DNA of 64,000 nucleotides from Pseudomonas sp. SID14000 (GCF_002165135.1 NZ_NFZQ01000004.1:1-64000); one strand, 5' to 3'. Positions 18,682-27,360 are shown, counted from the first letter of the stretch. Translations and numbers: made by a program. Notes: generated from the sequence alone by a model not told the origin.

Positions 18682-19107
18682 TAGCGATTGATGTGCCCAA
18701 TTTAGGCACAAGTCGGTCGCAAATCGAGCCCTGCGTTTGGCTGTGCTTATGGGGCGAGCTGATCGCCTGGCATCCAGCCCCACATTGTCGAGCCTTCCCA
18801 CGGCGACTCACTCGTTCCGGCACCACCACGACTGCACACACAACAAGCCGTCGATCTCCTCGACACCGTTGATGTTGATGCCAAGTTGGGCCGTGCCGTT
18901 CACCTCGACGTCGTGCAGTTGTGTGAACCACTGTGTTTTTTGCGTGCCAGGCATGCTCAACAGGGGGCCTCCTTGGTGGCGAGGGCTCGCGCATGAGACA
19001 CTAACTACTGTTTTTGTGAACTGCTGGTGTTGCCAAAGAGTCAGAGGAGCCCGGACGTGCTTTCTTCCCCTGAGGCAGAGTTTTCAGCAGGCTAGATCTG
19101 AATATTA
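18682..19107. other. Intergenic region with decayed mobile-element DNA
   Basis: 426 bases between the kinase and the diguanylate cyclase. The middle holds the short minus-strand frame at 18808-18954, which is homologous to a gene of the island at 27 kb. I see no other gene. This may be near the left limit of the older element. Confidence 0.5.
18808..18954 (-). CDS. Short phage/island-type protein, homologue of 27024-27191
   Basis: 48 residues, MPGTQKTQW followed by LHDVEVNGTAQLGIN and ending QSWWCRNE. The last 35 residues match the protein ending QSWWCRKE at 27024 almost residue for residue (shared [25 protein letters not shown]). It shows no ribosome site of note. Either a short member of the family or a truncated remnant. 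Function unknown. Confidence 0.5.
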   Translation of the reverse strand: MPGTQKTQWFTQLHDVEVNGTAQLGININGVEEIDGLLCVQSWWCRNE

Positions 19108-20700
19108 ATGGAACACCGAGTGATTTCTCAGAAGAAACCTAGATTAAACCTACGCATCGTGCTTATCGCATTTGTGCTGTTCAGTGCCGCTGCCACTCTT
19201 GCCCACACATTCTGGGTAATGTTCCAGACCCAAGAGCAAGAACTTATTGAGAGCGCACTGGAAAGCAACCGTACTTACGCCACACGAATAGCTACCGCTG
19301 TAGAGGGGGTATTGAGTTCTGATCTTGACCGCCTTAAATATGGCTCTGCCGTGGTTTCAAGAAACTTCCATGACCGGCATCTGCTGGCTGTCGAGGCTAG
19401 ACGGTTGCTTGAGCAAGACAACAGCTTCAACTCAGTACTTGTTTCAGACGCTACCGGTACCATCGTCGCATCTGCACCAGAGCGGTTGCAGCTAAACGGC
19501 CAATCTCTGCAAAGCCGTGAACCGCTAGAGCGGCGCGAGCCAATGATCAGTAATGCGTTTCACTCAATCTCTGGCAATTTAGTGGTGTTCGTATCCCAAC
19601 CGATCTTCGATACCAATGGGCAGTATCTCGGGCTAGTAGGGGGTACTCTAAGGTTGGAGCAGCAGAATACGCTTCGAGTGCTGATGGATTTGAACCGTCG
19701 GGAAAATGGGGCCTATGTCTATCTCGTGGACAGCCAGCGGCGTGTACTCTACCACCCTGACTCTCAGCAAATCGGCAGACTAATTGGCCGTGATCGGATT
19801 GTAGATGCTGCACTGAGTCAGGCCAATGGATCACTCGAGGCAGTCGACCGGGATGGAAATGAAATGCTTGCTGGTTACGCGGGTATACCCAGCAGCCATT
19901 GGGGTATTGTCTCGCAACAGCCAATGGCTGTTGTTCAGGGTACTTTAAGCGTTACTGCCCTAAAGGTGGCTAAAGGGATCGTGCCATTGGGTCTTCTGGG
20001 TTTGCTAATAATATGGTGGTCTGGGTCGAAAATCTCCGAACCGTTATCCCGATTGGCGGACAGCGCCAAACGCCTGGACGCACCAGAAAGCTATGAGCGC
20101 ATCAGCGCCATTCCTGGGGACTACCTGGAAAGTTGGCAGTTACGTCGGGCACTTTTGCTTAGCGTCAGCCTATTGCAGGAAAAAATCGGCAGACTCAACC
20201 GTCAGGCTCAAAGTGATCCACTCACCGGACTAGCAAACCGTCGAGCAATGCAAGATACACTCGCACCCTGGCAGGAGTCGAAGAAGACCATTGCGGTGAT
20301 TTCTGTAGACATTGATCATTTCAAGCAGGTGAACGATACCTTTGGCCACGATGTCGGTGACGAGACGCTCAAAGCTGTTGCGGAACTGATGAAACAGAAC
20401 TCTAGGCCTACCGATCTGCTTTGCCGCGTAGGGGGTGAAGAGTTCGTTTTGCTGATTCCCAACAGTTCAATCTCTGCGGCGGTAGACATCGCGGAGCGAT
20501 TACGCCTCTCGATCGCGTCTACTGCCTTGGAGGCTGTTGGTCACATTACTGTTTCGCTGGGGGTCGCGCTCTGGCGATCCGGCAGCTCGATGGACGATGC
20601 ATTCCATAGGGCAGATCAACTCCTCTACCGTGCCAAACAACAAGGCCGTAACCAAGTTGTGGCAGAGCAAGAATCAAGGCCCCTCGAGCTAGTGTCCTGA
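19108..20700 (+). CDS. Membrane diguanylate cyclase with CACHE-like sensor
   Basis: 530 residues. TM1 is at about 16-38. An extracytoplasmic dCACHE-like domain (about 40-285; note VSQPIFDTNGQYLGLVGGTL and AGIPSSHWGIVSQQP) is followed by TM2 (about 292-312, VPLGLLGLLIIWW), a linker and a GGDEF domain (DPLTGLANRRAM; the signature reads GGEEF at 442-446, an active form). An inhibitory RxxD site (RPTD, 433-436) lies exactly five residues upstream, so product inhibition by cyclic-di-GMP is expected. It lies between two remnants of mobile DNA and may be cargo of the older element. Codon use is less GC-biased than in the core genes. Confidence 0.9.
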   Translation: MEHRVISQKKPRLNLRIVLIAFVLFSAAATLAHTFWVMFQTQEQELIESALESNRTYATRIATAVEGVLSSDLDRLKYGSAVVSRNFHDRHLLAVEARRLLEQDNSFNSVLVSDATGTIVASAPERLQLNGQSLQSREPLERREPMISNAFHSISGNLVVFVSQPIFDTNGQYLGLVGGTLRLEQQNTLRVLMDLNRRENGAYVYLVDSQRRVLYHPDSQQIGRLIGRDRIVDAALSQANGSLEAVDRDGNEMLAGYAGIPSSHWGIVSQQPMAVVQGTLSVTALKVAKGIVPLGLLGLLIIWWSGSKISEPLSRLADSAKRLDAPESYERISAIPGDYLESWQLRRALLLSVSLLQEKIGRLNRQAQSDPLTGLANRRAMQDTLAPWQESKKTIAVISVDIDHFKQVNDTFGHDVGDETLKAVAELMKQNSRPTDLLCRVGGEEFVLLIPNSSISAAVDIAERLRLSIASTALEAVGHITVSLGVALWRSGSSMDDAFHRADQLLYRAKQQGRNQVVAEQESRPLELVS

Positions 20701-20732
20701 CAGGTGCTTCTCCAGAGTGAGCTACGCACGAT

Positions 20733-21053
20733 GTGTCAGTCAGCCCATTTGTGCTCCAGCCGAGCAAAGGTGGGCTGTGGATCAACGAGCCAAGTGTTAC
20801 AATCCGCCACTTCAAATCGGCGCTCAAGGCGCTGAACATCCGTGAACGCCGTCAGTACGACACCCGCCACACCTACGCCACCATGTGCCTGATGTCTGGG
20901 ATGAACCCCACGTTCATCGCCAGCCAGCTTGGTCACAGCGTTGAGATGTTGCTTTCTACCTACGCGAAATGGATCAGCTCCTCCTCGGACTGGAGGGAGC
21001 TGGAGAAGCTGCCGCCCCCGAGTCGAATTGGCCCAGAATTGGCCCAAAACTGA
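20733..21053 (+). pseudogene. C-terminal stub of a tyrosine recombinase (integrase)
   Basis: About 100 residues from FVLQPSKGGLWI to the stop match the end of the complete integrase at 29519-30697. Still present are the box II Arg-His (DTRHTYAT), the LGHSVEM box and the nucleophile Tyr in LLSTYAKW. The N-terminal domain and box I Arg are missing. The last codons contain a direct repeat ATTGGCCCA-ga-ATTGGCCCA, similar in layout to the GGTATCA repeats at the end of the complete integrase. It is followed after 45 bases by the att repeat. Confidence 0.85.
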
Positions 21054-21098
21054 CGAGAGGGCCTAAATACACCTCTGGAACCCCCGCAGGACAAGCAC

Positions 21099-21130
21099 TT
21101 GATTTCTACCGCCAACATCACCATGCAGTT
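21099..21130 (+). other. Left attachment-site copy (att) of the island
   Basis: 32 bases that match the first 32 bases of the ABC-F gene (30733-30764) with two mismatches, both silent third-position T/C changes. Beyond it the sequences diverge completely. It keeps a TTG start preceded by AGGAC, as if it were once the start of the same gene. Confidence 0.85.
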
Positions 21131-21212
21131 TCCTAGGGGTGTCTGGCGGTGCTAAGGGGTTGAGTTTATTCGGCAAAACACCCCTCCTGCCCCCCCTCAT
21201 TTCCCCGTCAGT

Positions 21213-21231
21213 GGTATCAAAATTGGTATCA
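21213..21231 (+). repeat. Paired GGTATCA direct repeat near attL
   Basis: GGTATCA at 21213-21219 and 21225-21231, start-to-start spacing 12. The same pair, with spacing 11, occurs near the right end at 30674-30691. Probable arm-type binding sites for the integrase or excisionase; inference from symmetry. Confidence 0.5.
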
Positions 21232-21250
21232 CCTGGTAGCCGCCGTTGGC

Positions 21251-21276
21251 TGTCCGCTTTCGACCCATAGCGGACA
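21251..21276. repeat. Hairpin of the GGGTCGAAA-loop family
   Basis: TGTCCGC and GCGGACA pair perfectly across a 12-base loop that contains TTTCGACCC, the complement of the GGGTCGAAA found in the loops of the repeats at about 22857 and 26564-26597. Confidence 0.5.
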
Positions 21277-21473
21277 TTGACCAGGGCTCTCTAGCCTGTT
21301 CCGGCCTAATCGCCCGATAGCTGGCTCCGAACCGAGGTGCGCCAGCTTCCTGGTCTATGCCACACCGGTGAGAGCTGCGCTCTTAAATCATGAGGCCAGT
21401 TCAAACGGCCACCTTCTCGGATAGCTGTCCGCTTCACGTTCTGATGAGGCTAGCCACTATTTTCGATGTCGAC

Positions 21474-21860
21474 TCAGATCCAGATGTCATTCAGCGCAGT
21501 TCGCTCCCCGCCTTCATGACCGGTATTCAACACGCCTCGCGGCTCAATCATCATAAGTTTTGTTTCCGTTTGTGCCGCTGTTCTGTGCTCTACACCACGT
21601 GGCACGACATACAGTTCACCCGGCTTCACATGAACGCAGCCCTCGGGGAGGTCGATACGCAAGAGACCTTCAAGCACTAGAAAAGCTTCATCAGTTTCCG
21701 GGTGTGAATGCCAGATAAATTCACCTTCGATGCGTACCACCTTGAATTGGTAGTCGTTCATTTCCGCGACGACCCTTGGACTCCATTGCTGCTCGATTAG
21801 AGAAGCTTTCTGAGTCAGATTCACAGGTTGTGGTACCAATTGCTGATGCATGCTGGACAT
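21474..21860 (-). CDS. Cupin-domain protein
   Basis: 128 residues, a single small beta-barrel cupin. Start ATG 21860 has AGAGGA eight bases upstream. Metal-ligand pattern HSHPETDEAFLVLEG (HxH plus Glu) and the second motif PGELYVVPRGVEHRT (His) fit a metal-binding cupin. Such proteins act as small isomerases, dioxygenases or binding proteins; the substrate cannot be told. It is transcribed in the same direction as the AraC gene upstream (gap 73 bases) and may be its target. Confidence 0.85.
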   Translation of the reverse strand: MSSMHQQLVPQPVNLTQKASLIEQQWSPRVVAEMNDYQFKVVRIEGEFIWHSHPETDEAFLVLEGLLRIDLPEGCVHVKPGELYVVPRGVEHRTAAQTETKLMMIEPRGVLNTGHEGGERTALNDIWI

Positions 21861-21933
21861 AGCTGATCCTCTCTAAGTTGGAGTGGCCAGCCTATCGAAT
21901 GGAAAGCGCGCTGTTCTTGTACGATCCTGCAAC

Positions 21934-22758
21934 TCAGCGAACAGTGCGTAAGCGTTCCAGCCAACGCATAGGCGGCACGCCGTAGGTGCGCGTGAAGTGC
22001 CGGGTCATGTGGCTCTGATCATGAAAGCCTGCTGCGAGGGCGGCATCGACCAGTGTGAAGCCATCCAGAATCAGTCTGCGGAAAGAGTCCAGGCGCCTTA
22101 GCGTGACAAAACGGTATGGGCTGGTGCCGTAGAGGGCCCGAAAGTCTCGCGATAAGCTCCATTGCTCACGCCCACTCGCCTGTTCCAGCATCTCCAGCGT
22201 GATGCCCTCTTGAAGGTGCTCCATGATGAACTCCCTGGCACGCTCGGCAGAGCGGTAATCCAGACGTTTGCGGCCACGTGGCTTGCCGCCGACTGCACGA
22301 AGCGCCATTGCCAAGTCATAAACGGCGTCCTGTTCCTCTAGTGTTTCTAGAGGATGATCCAGTGCCTGCACGAAAGCCTCGCTGGCGTGGTACAAGCGCG
22401 GGTCGCAGGAGAGCCCGCCAGCAATGAAAGGCAACGGTTCTCCCCCGAGAACGTTCTGTATCAGCGACGGGTCGATGTAGGCCATCCGGTAGCGAAAACC
22501 CACATCAGTGCCAGCCATGCCGTCATGCACTTCGTCGGGATGCAATACAAGTGTGTTGCCTGGCACGCCGTGGCACAGCGCTCCCTTGTAGTGAAAGCTC
22601 TGAACCCCGGAAAGGGTACGGCCTATCGAATATGTATCGTGACGATGCGGGTCGTAGCCATGGCCCCCAAACCACGCTTCAATGCGCTCCACACTGCCAG
22701 GTGTAGTGCTGCGTATGACCCAATCAGAGGTGGATGACGGGTTTGCCTTTCGTTCCAT
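21934..22758 (-). CDS. AraC-family transcriptional regulator
   Basis: 274 residues. The N-terminal half is a cupin-like ligand-binding domain (DPHRHDTYSIGRTLSG, VLHPDEVHDG). The C-terminal 100 residues carry two helix-turn-helix motifs (ITLEMLEQASGREQWSLSRDF and VDAALAAGFHDQSHMTRHF) and the conserved end GVPPMRWL. Likely activates genes in response to a small ligand. The adjacent cupin gene and perhaps the receptor operon on the other side are candidate targets. Confidence 0.9.
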   Translation of the reverse strand: MERKANPSSTSDWVIRSTTPGSVERIEAWFGGHGYDPHRHDTYSIGRTLSGVQSFHYKGALCHGVPGNTLVLHPDEVHDGMAGTDVGFRYRMAYIDPSLIQNVLGGEPLPFIAGGLSCDPRLYHASEAFVQALDHPLETLEEQDAVYDLAMALRAVGGKPRGRKRLDYRSAERAREFIMEHLQEGITLEMLEQASGREQWSLSRDFRALYGTSPYRFVTLRRLDSFRRLILDGFTLVDAALAAGFHDQSHMTRHFTRTYGVPPMRWLERLRTVR

Positions 22759-23406
22759 GAATATGCTTGCCGCTAGTGCGCAATCTTAAATGAGGATGCT
22801 CCATCCTATTTCAGAATTACGCGAGCACCCAATCCATTTCCGCTCAATGTCGGCTTCGGGTCGAAAGCCGCCAGTCGCGAGTGACTGCAATCGACCCAAA
22901 GCAGACCCTCGTCTACGTCTTAAAAGTGGGAGAGCAAACGACTGGCCACCAAAGGAAGGAGTCAAACCGACCGTAGGCAACCGGCTGAAATCGGCCAGAA
23001 GCCTGAATCGCCCGTAGTTTCGTAGACACCTAGGGGTGTCCATTCACAGCCTTTTGAACACGTTCGCCGAGGTGTCGTGTAACAGCACAGGACGGTAGAT
23101 GGGGTGGTTCCCAAGTTCCCTACACAACACCTTTAAGTTACATCTCCAAAAATTTGTGCGCACGATAGTAGTGTTACGTTATTACATCCTATACCATGCG
23201 TAGCCGTTTGATGAAATTTCTTCATCAAGATTCAGTCCAGGTCTGACGCGAGCTAGGCCGCTCGCATCGGGCGTCTGCGTAAACAGTGCGGCCTGTGTCG
23301 CTTGGTTCAGACAGCACAGGCCAATCAACTCACGGATGGGCAGGTAAGTACCCAGGTCAGGATGGGCAAAAATGCAACGTTTTAGCGTGATAGATGGAGA
23401 CTTTAC
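22759..23406. other. Long intergenic region upstream of the receptor gene
   Basis: 648 bases. 22840-22960 carries a GGGTCGAAAGCC repeat related to those at 21251 and 26564. The stretch 23006-23033 is 28 bases similar to 26536-26563. The last 250 bases are AT-richer and should hold the receptor promoter. An imperfect palindrome TGTTACGTTATTACA (23172-23186) could be a metal-regulator site, but it does not match a Fur box. No gene seen. Confidence 0.5.
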
Positions 23407-25497
23407 GTGAACCCTCGTGCCCCCCTTCTGGCCGGCCTGACCTTAGGCTTGTTCGGCCAGCCGATTTCAGCGGCGGAACCCTTGTTGCTGAACGAAACCT
23501 CGATCACCGATGCCTACCTCGAAGAGCGCGTCGACGGGCCGGTGCAAGGCTATCGTGCCAACCGCTCGGCCACGGCGACCCGAACCGATACCGACATTCG
23601 CGACACGCCGCAGAGCATCGACGTGGTGCCTGCACAGGTAATCAAGGACCTCAACACCACCCGCATCGACCGCGCCTTGGACTTTGCCGGTGGGGTGTCG
23701 CGGCAGAACAACTTCGGCGGCCTGACCTTCCTCAACTACAGCGTGCGCGGTTTCACCACCGGCGAGCTGTACAAGAACGGTTTCGCCATCAACCGCGGCA
23801 GCTACAGCGCGCCCGACACCTCCAACATCGAGCGCATCGAAGTGCTCAAAGGCCCTGCTGCCAGTCTCTACGGCCGTGGCGACCCTGGCGGGCTGGTCAA
23901 CATCGTCACCAAGCGCCCTCAGGCTGAAGCCTTCAGCACCCTTACCCTCAGCGCAGGCAGCTGGGACCGCTACCGCACTGCCCTGGATGCCAACTCGCCG
24001 CTGGACAGCGAAGGCAATCTGCTGGGCCGGATCAACCTCGCGGTCGAGGACAACGACAGCTTCCGTGATTATGTCGGCAGCGAACGCCGTATCGTCAGCC
24101 CCTCCCTGAGCTGGCAACTGTCGCCCGACACCCGGCTGATGATCGACACCGAGTTTTCCCGCACTGAGTCGGTGTTCGACCGCGGCATTCCGGCGGTCAA
24201 TGGCGAAATGGGCTCGGTCAAGCGCTCGACCTTCCTTGGCGAGCCGAATGACGGCGAGATCCGCAACGACAATCAGACCCTCGACGTCGCACTGGAACAC
24301 GTTCTCAACGACAACTGGAAGCTGCGCCTGGCCAACCACTATACCCAGGGGACGCTCAAGGGCAACAGTTCCGAACCCCAGGCCCTGGTCGGCACCACCA
24401 TCACGCGTTTCTATCGCGAACGCGACTTCGAATGGAACGACAACATCACCCAGGCCGAGCTGCACGGCCAGTTCGAGCTGGGCGGCTGGCAGCATCAGAC
24501 CTTGGTCGGGCTGGAGTACGAAAACTACCGCAACAGCCAGAAGTACCCACAAAGTGCCACCTCCGCAGGGTATGGGCTGGACATCTACAACCCGGTCTAC
24601 GGCAAGCCGAAGCCAGCCATCACCCGGCCCAACGACTTCTTCGAGCACACCGAAAGCTACGCACTCAACCTGCAAGACCAGATCGCATTCACCGAGCGCC
24701 TTCGCGGGCTGCTGGGCGTGCGTCTGGAGCGGTTCGAGCAGACTTCGCAAAACCGCGCCACTGGCGTCAGCAACAGCCAGGAAAAGGAGGTCGCCACACC
24801 GCGCATCGGAGTCCTGTACCAACTGACCCCGCAGGTGGGTGTATTCGCCAACGCCTCCACCTCGTTCAAACCCAATACCATCGGCACTCAGGGCCAGGTG
24901 TACAAACCTGAAAAGGGCCTGGGTTACGAGACAGGGGTCAAGCTGGACCTGCTCGACAGCCGCCTGGGCGCGACCATCGCCCTGTTCCACATCGACAAGG
25001 AGAACGTCATCACCACCGACGCACTTGGCGAGAGCGTGGCGGCCGGCGAGGCGCGCAGCCAAGGCCTGGACCTGCAGTTCAGCGGCCAGCTCACCGACGC
25101 GCTGCGGGTGATCGGTGCCTACGCCTATATCGACGCCGAAGTCACCAAAGGCGACGCGGCCCTGCCCAAGGGCAGCGACTTGCTGGGCATCGCCCGCAAC
25201 AGCGGCAGCCTGATGGGCGTGTATGAATTCCAGGAGGGCGCCCTGCGCGGCTCGGATGTGGGCGCAGCGGTGAACTACGTTGGCGAACGCTCAGGCCAGG
25301 CCGGCAGCGACTTCACCCTGGACGCCTACAGCACGGTCGACCTTCTGGCGCACTACAAGGCCAGCGAACAAGTCACCGTCGGCCTGAACCTCAACAACCT
25401 GTTCGACCGCAAGTATTACGAACGCTCGTACAACAGCTCCTGGGTGCTGCCCGGGGAGCCGCGCAACTTAAGTGTGAGCCTGACCCTGAATCTTTGA
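23407..25497 (+). CDS. TonB-dependent siderophore-type outer-membrane receptor
   Basis: 696 residues starting at GTG 23407 (GGAG eight bases upstream). Signal peptide of about 22 residues (LLAGLTLGLFGQPISAAEP). The plug domain is at about 50-165 (DTPQSIDVVPAQVI, NYSVRGFTTGELYKNG, IERIEVLKGPAASLYGRGDP, GGLVNIVTKRP), followed by a beta-barrel ending in the aromatic-terminated strand NLSVSLTLNL. No N-terminal signalling domain is present, so it is not a FecA-type transducer. The family imports ferric siderophores or other metal chelates with TonB energy. The DUF4198 gene 14 bases downstream suggests a metal other than iron is possible. It is cargo of the island. Confidence 0.93.
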   Translation: MNPRAPLLAGLTLGLFGQPISAAEPLLLNETSITDAYLEERVDGPVQGYRANRSATATRTDTDIRDTPQSIDVVPAQVIKDLNTTRIDRALDFAGGVSRQNNFGGLTFLNYSVRGFTTGELYKNGFAINRGSYSAPDTSNIERIEVLKGPAASLYGRGDPGGLVNIVTKRPQAEAFSTLTLSAGSWDRYRTALDANSPLDSEGNLLGRINLAVEDNDSFRDYVGSERRIVSPSLSWQLSPDTRLMIDTEFSRTESVFDRGIPAVNGEMGSVKRSTFLGEPNDGEIRNDNQTLDVALEHVLNDNWKLRLANHYTQGTLKGNSSEPQALVGTTITRFYRERDFEWNDNITQAELHGQFELGGWQHQTLVGLEYENYRNSQKYPQSATSAGYGLDIYNPVYGKPKPAITRPNDFFEHTESYALNLQDQIAFTERLRGLLGVRLERFEQTSQNRATGVSNSQEKEVATPRIGVLYQLTPQVGVFANASTSFKPNTIGTQGQVYKPEKGLGYETGVKLDLLDSRLGATIALFHIDKENVITTDALGESVAAGEARSQGLDLQFSGQLTDALRVIGAYAYIDAEVTKGDAALPKGSDLLGIARNSGSLMGVYEFQEGALRGSDVGAAVNYVGERSGQAGSDFTLDAYSTVDLLAHYKASEQVTVGLNLNNLFDRKYYERSYNSSWVLPGEPRNLSVSLTLNL

Positions 25498-25511
25498 GCT
25501 GAGGAACCATC

Positions 25512-26234
25512 ATGCATCCATCGTTGAAAGTGGCCGCCTTGGTGGCCATGGTGATCAGCGCCAACGCCAGTGCCCACGGCCTGTGGACCGAGCAGCGACG
25601 CGGCAACATCGAGGCCGTGTACGGCCACGGTGCCGAGGACAACGCCTATAAGGCGGAGAAGATCAAGCGCGCCTGGGCATTCGACGCAGCCGGGAAGACG
25701 GTCCCGGTCACTGTCGAACGCCTGGCGGATCATGCGGTCCTGCAACCGCTCACCCCACCTGCGGCACTTGCCGTGCTGTTGGACAACGGGCCTTGGTCGC
25801 AGCGCCCGGACAAGCAATGGGTCAATCAGGACCGCACCCAGGTCAAGGATGCGATCGCCTCCACCCACAGCTTCAAGTACAGCCTGGCCATTTACCAAAG
25901 CGGTGCTCGCCTGCCGAAACTGGACATGCTGCGTTTGGCGATCGTCCCGCTCAGTGACCCGCTGCAAGTTGGGCCAGGCAAGACGCTGGAAGTTCAGGTG
26001 CTGCTCGATGGCAAACCGGCTGCGAATATACCGCTGCAAGGGGATTACCGAGGCTCGCCTCACCAGGTCAGCGCCACCACCGACAAGCAAGGCAAGGCAC
26101 ACATCACCGTACGCAACGAGGGCCTCAACATCGTCGCGGCGCAGGCCACCCTGCCACTGGCAGAAGGCGGACCGGTAGCCCAGCAGAGTCTGTTCAGTTC
26201 GCTGACGTTCCTGGGGGAGCCGCACCACGAGTAA
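25512..26234 (+). CDS. DUF4198-type periplasmic metal-binding protein
   Basis: 240 residues with a clear signal peptide (MHPSLKVAALVAMVISANASA) and an AxA site, so the mature protein would begin His-Gly-Leu-Trp. The N-terminal His followed by LWTE, and the pattern of two beta-rich domains (second one about 150-235, GKTLEVQVLLDGKPAANIPL), fit DUF4198 proteins found beside metal-uptake receptors. It forms a two-gene operon with the receptor. The metal (Ni, Co, Cu or Fe) is not identifiable. A strong hairpin follows. Confidence 0.8.
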   Translation: MHPSLKVAALVAMVISANASAHGLWTEQRRGNIEAVYGHGAEDNAYKAEKIKRAWAFDAAGKTVPVTVERLADHAVLQPLTPPAALAVLLDNGPWSQRPDKQWVNQDRTQVKDAIASTHSFKYSLAIYQSGARLPKLDMLRLAIVPLSDPLQVGPGKTLEVQVLLDGKPAANIPLQGDYRGSPHQVSATTDKQGKAHITVRNEGLNIVAAQATLPLAEGGPVAQQSLFSSLTFLGEPHHE

Positions 26235-26244
26235 CTCTTGCATC

Positions 26245-26271
26245 GTGCCTCGGCCATGTCGGCCGAGGCAC
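26245..26271 (+). terminator. Strong hairpin after the receptor operon
   Basis: GTGCCTCGGCC and GGCCGAGGCAC form an 11-bp perfect stem with a five-base loop, 11 bases past the DUF4198 stop. No T-run follows. Confidence 0.7.
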
Positions 26272-26563
26272 GGCAGACACTTCTCGCCACAAGACCAACG
26301 GTCGACCCAGCCGTTAGACGCCGCCTCGGAAAGAGACGATCGGCCTACGTGGCTCTCATCGCTCTTATCAGTTCTTCGGGAGTGCGGGAGCCTTCGCAAC
26401 AAGGATGTTCATGCGAATTGGATGTACACCTATGAGGAAGGGTACACCCAAGTAAAAATCAAGTTCAGCAAACGGGGCCTGGAGCATGAGCTTGTCCAAT
26501 TCTCCAAAGACTCGCTCGAGCTCATTATCGATAAATGAATCGCCCTTGGTTTCGCAGACATCT

Positions 26564-26597
26564 CGAACGGCTGCAAAGGGTCGAAAGCAGCCGTTCG
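26564..26597. repeat. Hairpin with GGGTCGAAA loop
   Basis: CGAACGGCTGC and GCAGCCGTTCG are perfect 11-bp arms around AAAGGGTCGAAA. Same family as 21251-21276. Confidence 0.6.
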
Positions 26598-26736
26598 CAG
26601 AGACCAATCGAGCCGCCCAACAGGTGCGGCCCAGGCGTAGGTTCTGCTCAACGGTTTTCAAGACCGCGTTATAAACCTTCACTCCATGCTGCCTGCAAGG
26701 CAAAATCGATTCCAAAACAACGACGAAACGGCACGG

Positions 26737-27027
26737 CTACAGGCCGCATACTGCAAGGGTCGCCATTTCAGTTTTGGAATCGATTTTCGCACTCCTTCGG
26801 CACTCTGCCGACCACTCCCACACCCTCTCAGATTCGCCAAGCGCCCACAACCTGGCCGACTCGACAATCTCCAGCATCTCGGCTAGGTCTCCGTCACCGA
26901 CCTCCCGCCGCCGACGCGCAGCATAGGCCATCTCACTGAGCACGGCAGCGCGCCCATCGGGATCCTCGAGCAGGGCCACCTGATCGTCCAGTTCGGACAC
27001 CCAGGCCTGTGGTAGCCCGCCCATCAT
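26737..27027 (-). CDS. Small island/phage-type protein
   Basis: 96 residues ([40 protein letters not shown]...). It begins at ATG 27027, whose bases overlap the stop of the gene before it (ATGA), so the two are coupled. It is acidic and helical, with no membrane segment. The last 15 residues run into what looks like repeat DNA, so the natural C-terminus may have been altered. No function recognised. Confidence 0.55.
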   Translation of the reverse strand: MMGGLPQAWVSELDDQVALLEDPDGRAAVLSEMAYAARRRREVGDGDLAEMLEIVESARLWALGESERVWEWSAECRRSAKIDSKTEMATLAVCGL

Positions 27028-27191
27028 TCCTTTCTGCACCACCACGACTGCGCGTACAACACGCCGTCGATCTCTTCGAGCCCGTTTATGTTGATACCGA
27101 GCTGAGCCATGCCGTTGACCTTGGCATCGTGCAGCCGGGGGATGATGTCTGGCCCGGGCGAAGGGTTGAAGACCCAGGCCTGAGTCGACAC
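27024..27191 (-). CDS. Small island/phage-type protein (QSWWC C-terminus)
   Basis: 55 residues if begun at GTG 27191; the frame stays open and protein-like up to a possible GTG at 27287 (87 residues, including [20 protein letters not shown]). The end, [19 protein letters not shown] then QSWWCRKE, is shared with the short frame at 18808. It ends by overlapping the next gene by four bases. Function unknown; the homologous pair marks both elements as relatives. Confidence 0.55.
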   Translation of the reverse strand: MSTQAWVFNPSPGPDIIPRLHDAKVNGMAQLGININGLEEIDGVLYAQSWWCRKE

Positions 27192-27318
27192 CCTGCCCAG
27201 CGGCTCGCTGTGGTGGTCACCGATGTGGATGTCGGCCCTCAGGGGCTGGACCTTCCTGAGCTGATCGGAAGGGATACGGGCCCCCACAGCGCGTACTGTG
27301 GCCCGCGCCAACGCGCAT

Positions 27319-27342
27319 AAAAAAGCCGCCAATGTGGGCGGC
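27319..27342 (-). terminator. Rho-independent terminator of the lipoprotein pair
   Basis: On the minus strand GCCGCC pairs with GGCGGC across a six-base loop and is followed directly by six T. It lies 18 bases past the stop of the second lipoprotein. Confidence 0.85.
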
Positions 27343-27360
27343 GTTAAGAGAAGCGGTGCA

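Larger units (their letters stand above)
21131..21473. other. Left end of the island, non-coding
   Basis: 343 bases with no gene. Contains the paired GGTATCA motif and the TGTCCGC hairpin, annotated separately. Confidence 0.6.
26235..26736. other. Non-coding stretch with decayed DNA
   Basis: 502 bases. Contains the terminator-like hairpin, a 38-codon fragment at 26422-26538 (MYTYEEGYTQVKIKFSKRG, possibly the tail of a lost gene) and the inverted repeat at 26564-26597. No gene that I can support. Confidence 0.45.

Noticed and set aside
21099..21130. tRNA gene as integration target
   Set aside because: No tRNA cloverleaf at either end; the repeat is the start of the ABC-F coding sequence.
22786..23043. 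Minus-strand frame of 85 codons
   Set aside because: Lies in repeat-containing intergenic DNA (GGGTCGAAAG family); this kind of frame is a common false gene in Pseudomonas.
23160..23406. Fur box upstream of the TonB receptor
   Set aside because: No match to the GATAATGATAATCATTATC pattern good enough to claim; only a weak AT-rich palindrome.
23467..25062. 531-codon minus-strand frame
   Set aside because: Antisense to the TonB-dependent receptor, which has clear plug and barrel motifs.
26368..26715. Minus-strand frame of 115 codons
   Set aside because: Runs through an inverted repeat and has no ribosome site; the opposite strand shows an equally plausible short fragment, so neither is supported.
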